Source: Zhengitettix transpicula (Eukaryota; Arthropoda; Insecta; Orthoptera; Tetrigidae). Taken from it: 64,000 nucleotides of DNA. Numbering within the stretch: the stretch's first letter is position 1; every line of letters starts with the position of its first letter. Of the stretch, positions 61,106 to 64,000 are shown in pieces. The notes beneath the pieces are model-generated. The model did not search any database. It worked only from the letters and a program-made list of their open reading frames with translations, and was not told the DNA's origin. The stretch covers positions 21,704,001 through 21,768,000 of the forward strand of contig CM073593.1 in the NCBI GenBank assembly GCA_037074705.1, given 5' to 3'. A program made the position numbers and the translations under genes.

Positions 61106-61609
61106 TTAACCCTTTAGTGCATAAAATTTTAGACTACATTTTAAAGATTTTTTTTTATGAATACAATACCGATAAAGCAACCAACAAAATATCAAACGTG
61201 ACCTAAGTCAATTTGGCTCATGTTATTGCACATATTCAACATAAATATAATTATCTGTGAATTAGCAATAATTCACATTATTGGATAACTATTATTTTGC
61301 AGCAACTAGAATACCATGAGAATTACCCTAAAATTTGCTTTTTTGAAAAATAATATTAAAAAAAAAAAGATTCTGAAGTTGACCGGCGGGTAGAAAAATC
61401 TTGCCTGAGGGGTCGACTCACAAAAAGCTATGACACGCATGTTTTAACATGTCCACGGATGCCAAAAGTTTCCCATAACATTAAGTGCATGTTGTTTCAC
61501 ATCTGCATATCAAATTAGCTCTCTTAGAAACCAACAGATGCCTCTGGGGTCATCCTAAAAGTTATGTTGCATATATGCTACACTATGCACTAAAGGATTA
61601 AAGGGTTAA
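61106..61609. mobile_element. piggyBac-like non-autonomous element (MITE)
   Basis: Flanked by TTAA at 61106-61109 and 61606-61609, with terminal inverted repeats CCCTTTAGTGCATA (61110 onward) and TATGCACTAAAGG...AAAGGG (right end, containing an 8-base partial duplication). TTAA targets with CCCTTT-type ends are diagnostic of piggyBac. About 0.5 kb with no transposase frame, so mobilised in trans if at all. It sits in SoxD intron 2. Confidence 0.75.
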
Positions 61610-64000
61610 ATATGATTTTTCATGTGAAACTATATGTTTTAAGTTACGCAGGATTGATCGAAAGCTCACAGATTTATCACAGAAGAATCTATTTATTGAA
61701 AAACTAAAGAACCTACCATACTTCAAGAACTGTATTTTCCTTTCATGTGTACCCATTAAAGTAACGACAATAAATTAATTTATATCTCACTTTGAAATCC
61801 TCATGTCACGTTAAGAAATAAAATGTCCATTGAAAAATTCATTCAAGCAGCTGTTTTAAGTAAATATTAGCTGAAAATTGTAATTATAATTATATATATA
61901 TATATGTATGTATGAAACTTTCATGCAACCACCACTTTCTCATAAAACAGAGTTTCCGTCTTAAACACATAGTACGTTCGGGGTCCGCAAACACAAAATT
62001 ACAAATAGACAGCCTTGAAAAAAAAAATCCGGAGAAAGCAGCAAAATTTGATATACGCGATCCGGACAAGGCGGCGAAATTGTGTAACACTTAGGGTGGA
62101 AGTCCCTAAAAGCTAAACGGTATAAACCACGATTTCGTTACCTCTTTAAGGTATTTTTAGGTTGATAAGAAGTCTATGAGAAAGGCTTATATTGTATGGT
62201 AGATGTAGTCTTGGCCTCAAAATATAATCTAGGGAGTAGAAAACTGTTCTAGGAGAAATAATTTGTTATTGTTAGTAATAAAATAGAAGGCGGAACAATT
62301 TAAGAATCAAACAATATGACTACATTTTTTTAAAAAAAAACTATCGGGAAAGAATATTAATTAAAGGGAAGTGTTCTTTTGTTTATTTCAAGATATTTAT
62401 TGGACTACATTTTAATTTAGAATCTATTTGGTATATAACTATTTATTATTATTTACCTTCCATGTTAAATCATCCTTGACTATTTTGAAAAAAAAACTGC
62501 TTATTTTCCAGTCCAAATCAAAATTTCTTGTCTATTGCTATGAGTTACAAAGTATCAAATATTTTTTTTAAGGATTAATCGCAAAATCGACATCCGAGAT
62601 GTTCAGTACATTAGTAAACACATCGAAAAAAGTAATTGTATGGATATAACGCTCATTTGAATTTTAATTCATTTAATATTACATTAATTTGAAATAAAAT
62701 TAGAAGACAGAGGAATGAGCTTAAATTATTTTTATTTTCATAGTTTCCTTAAAAAAGTAAAACATCAGCCATTTACAAATTCAATAATTAAATTTTAAAA
62801 TCCCAGGTTTAATGAGTCACTAAACAAATACTCTTCTACAATTTTCCCAAAAATAAATTGTAATATGTATGTATACAAATAAAGATAAGGTGAGAAACCG
62901 CGGACAGGCGCAACATTGTGAAAAAAATTTAGACAGGGCATCTATTCAATAATTTTATTTAGCCTAATTCGTATAATATAATTCTGAAATTCTGGCTGTT
63001 AATCGTTATAACGTCACTCCTCACTTCGATAAATATTGGAATCGGAAGTAGGTACAGTCTAAGTTTAAAAATAATTGACTCCCTCATTTAATTACTCATT
63101 ATGACGTGGGTCCAAAAATTCATTTGGCCACAATTTTAGTTTAAAAGCTTTTATTTAATTTCGGACGATGTTCCTGATTAACACGGAGAATTCTCAAGTT
63201 CAGTCCTGGCCTGAGATCAATCTTCTATCCGGAATTCCGATACTTTAACCGATTCATTAGGACTTCTTTAACACGGAACAAAATACATAACTCGAAGGTT
63301 TGTTACCGCGGTTTATATTTTAGAAATATAGTTTTTATATTATAATAAAAATTGGATGACATATTTAATGTTTCTTAATTAGATTGATGAATTTAAATAT
63401 ACATTGTATACATTTCTTCATAAATCCAGAACATTGATGTTTAGAGATCATAAAATCAGTTATTGCTAATAGTGAAACCTTCTTCAGCTATTAATTAAAA
63501 TTGAATAAATACTTGGAAAATAGTGGAACTGGTGACTGATTAACACCGGGGTATAAGAAATTTAAAAATTTGGTATACAGAATTTTTATACATAATTTTC
63601 AAATATCTAATTATTCACTTTATTGAAGAGACTTCATTATATTCTTTGAAGATGAATATACCTATGCTAAAACATCGCTAATATTACCCGCAAGTTTGAG
63701 GTTCGAAAAATCAAAACCGTTGCAATAGATTTGGCTTGGTTGTCAAAAGAATGTTAACAAGTGAACGAGTATGTTTCAAAACAGCAAATCCATCTATCAT
63801 TATTTCTTGTCCAAACATTATTTTTAAATAAACAGGTAATAACTATTATCATTAAACAAATAAGTTTGTTGGGACTGATGTTTCGTGATAGAGTTCAGTC
63901 ACGATGAGTATAAACGCAACATAAAAATTTATTTGGATGTTAGGAGGGAATAGAAAAGAGAATGTCTGAGTGTCAGTCGTATTAAGTCAGACCTAATACA

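Larger units (their letters stand above)
46047..64000 (+). other. SoxD intron 2 (5' part, continues past the window)
   Basis: Begins GTACGAG. No Gln-rich coiled-coil continuation and no HMG box was found to its right, so the intron exceeds 17.9 kb. It holds foldbacks at 49.3 and 55.8 kb, GC-rich islands at 48.3, 50.1-50.5, 53.4-53.7, 56.7-57.1 and 60.1-61.0 kb, repeat copies at 52.7, 57.48 and 59.67 kb, and a piggyBac-like MITE at 61.1 kb. The stretches 46.1-48.2, 54.0-55.7, 57.6-59.6 and 61.6-64.0 kb are AT-rich with nothing else recognisable beyond the repeats listed separately. Confidence 0.7.

Noticed and set aside
60763..61206. 147-codon plus-strand frame
   Set aside because: Runs from a GC-rich island into the piggyBac-like end; composition changes midway and no homology recognised.
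1..64000. CRISPR arrays, rRNA genes or bacterial operons
   Set aside because: No regularly spaced direct repeats with unique spacers, no rRNA signature, and gene structure is clearly eukaryotic.

Overview
The window is AT-rich animal DNA, most likely from a large-genome insect. Real splice sites, very long introns, TA microsatellites, decayed transposons and tRNA-derived SINEs all point to a eukaryote; no bacterial operons, rRNA or CRISPR arrays are seen. A hemimetabolous insect such as a cockroach or termite is my guess, but the sequence does not settle the order.

Only one cellular protein-coding gene can be supported: the 5' part of a SoxD-type transcription factor (SOX5/SOX6/SOX13 class; Drosophila Sox102F) on the + strand. 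Coding exon 1 is 38806-39251 and exon 2 is 45875-46046. The phase-2 junction joins in frame through a Ser codon. Exon 2 carries the start of the SoxD leucine zipper. The HMG-box exons lie beyond the right edge. Intron 1 is 6.6 kb and intron 2 is longer than 17.9 kb.

Layout. 1-38.8 kb is upstream sequence: AT-rich DNA, a tandem 0.55-kb duplication (7.9-9.0 kb), SINE-like pieces (10.5 and 12.0-12.9 kb), a 5'-truncated LINE (16.8-17.6 kb), two Helitron-like repeats, a dead mariner (26.1-27.2 kb) and a large foldback (35.6 kb). GC-richer islands between them may be regulatory. 38.8-46.0 kb holds the two coding exons and intron 1. 46.0-64.0 kb is intron 2, with long hairpins (49.3 and 55.8 kb), a promoter-like block with a possible alternative first exon (56.7-57.14 kb), a GC-rich island with SOX/TCF-type sites (60.1-60.96 kb) and a piggyBac-like MITE (61.1-61.6 kb).

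The most unusual signal is a dispersed repeat family, at ten loci or more, that carries hammerhead-ribozyme-like cores (CUGANGA, short stem II, GAAAC, then GUC or GUU). Several copies are foldbacks with one core in each arm, both facing outward. In known biology this combination belongs to Penelope-like elements and animal retrozymes. Activity is not shown here, and many copies have mutated cores.
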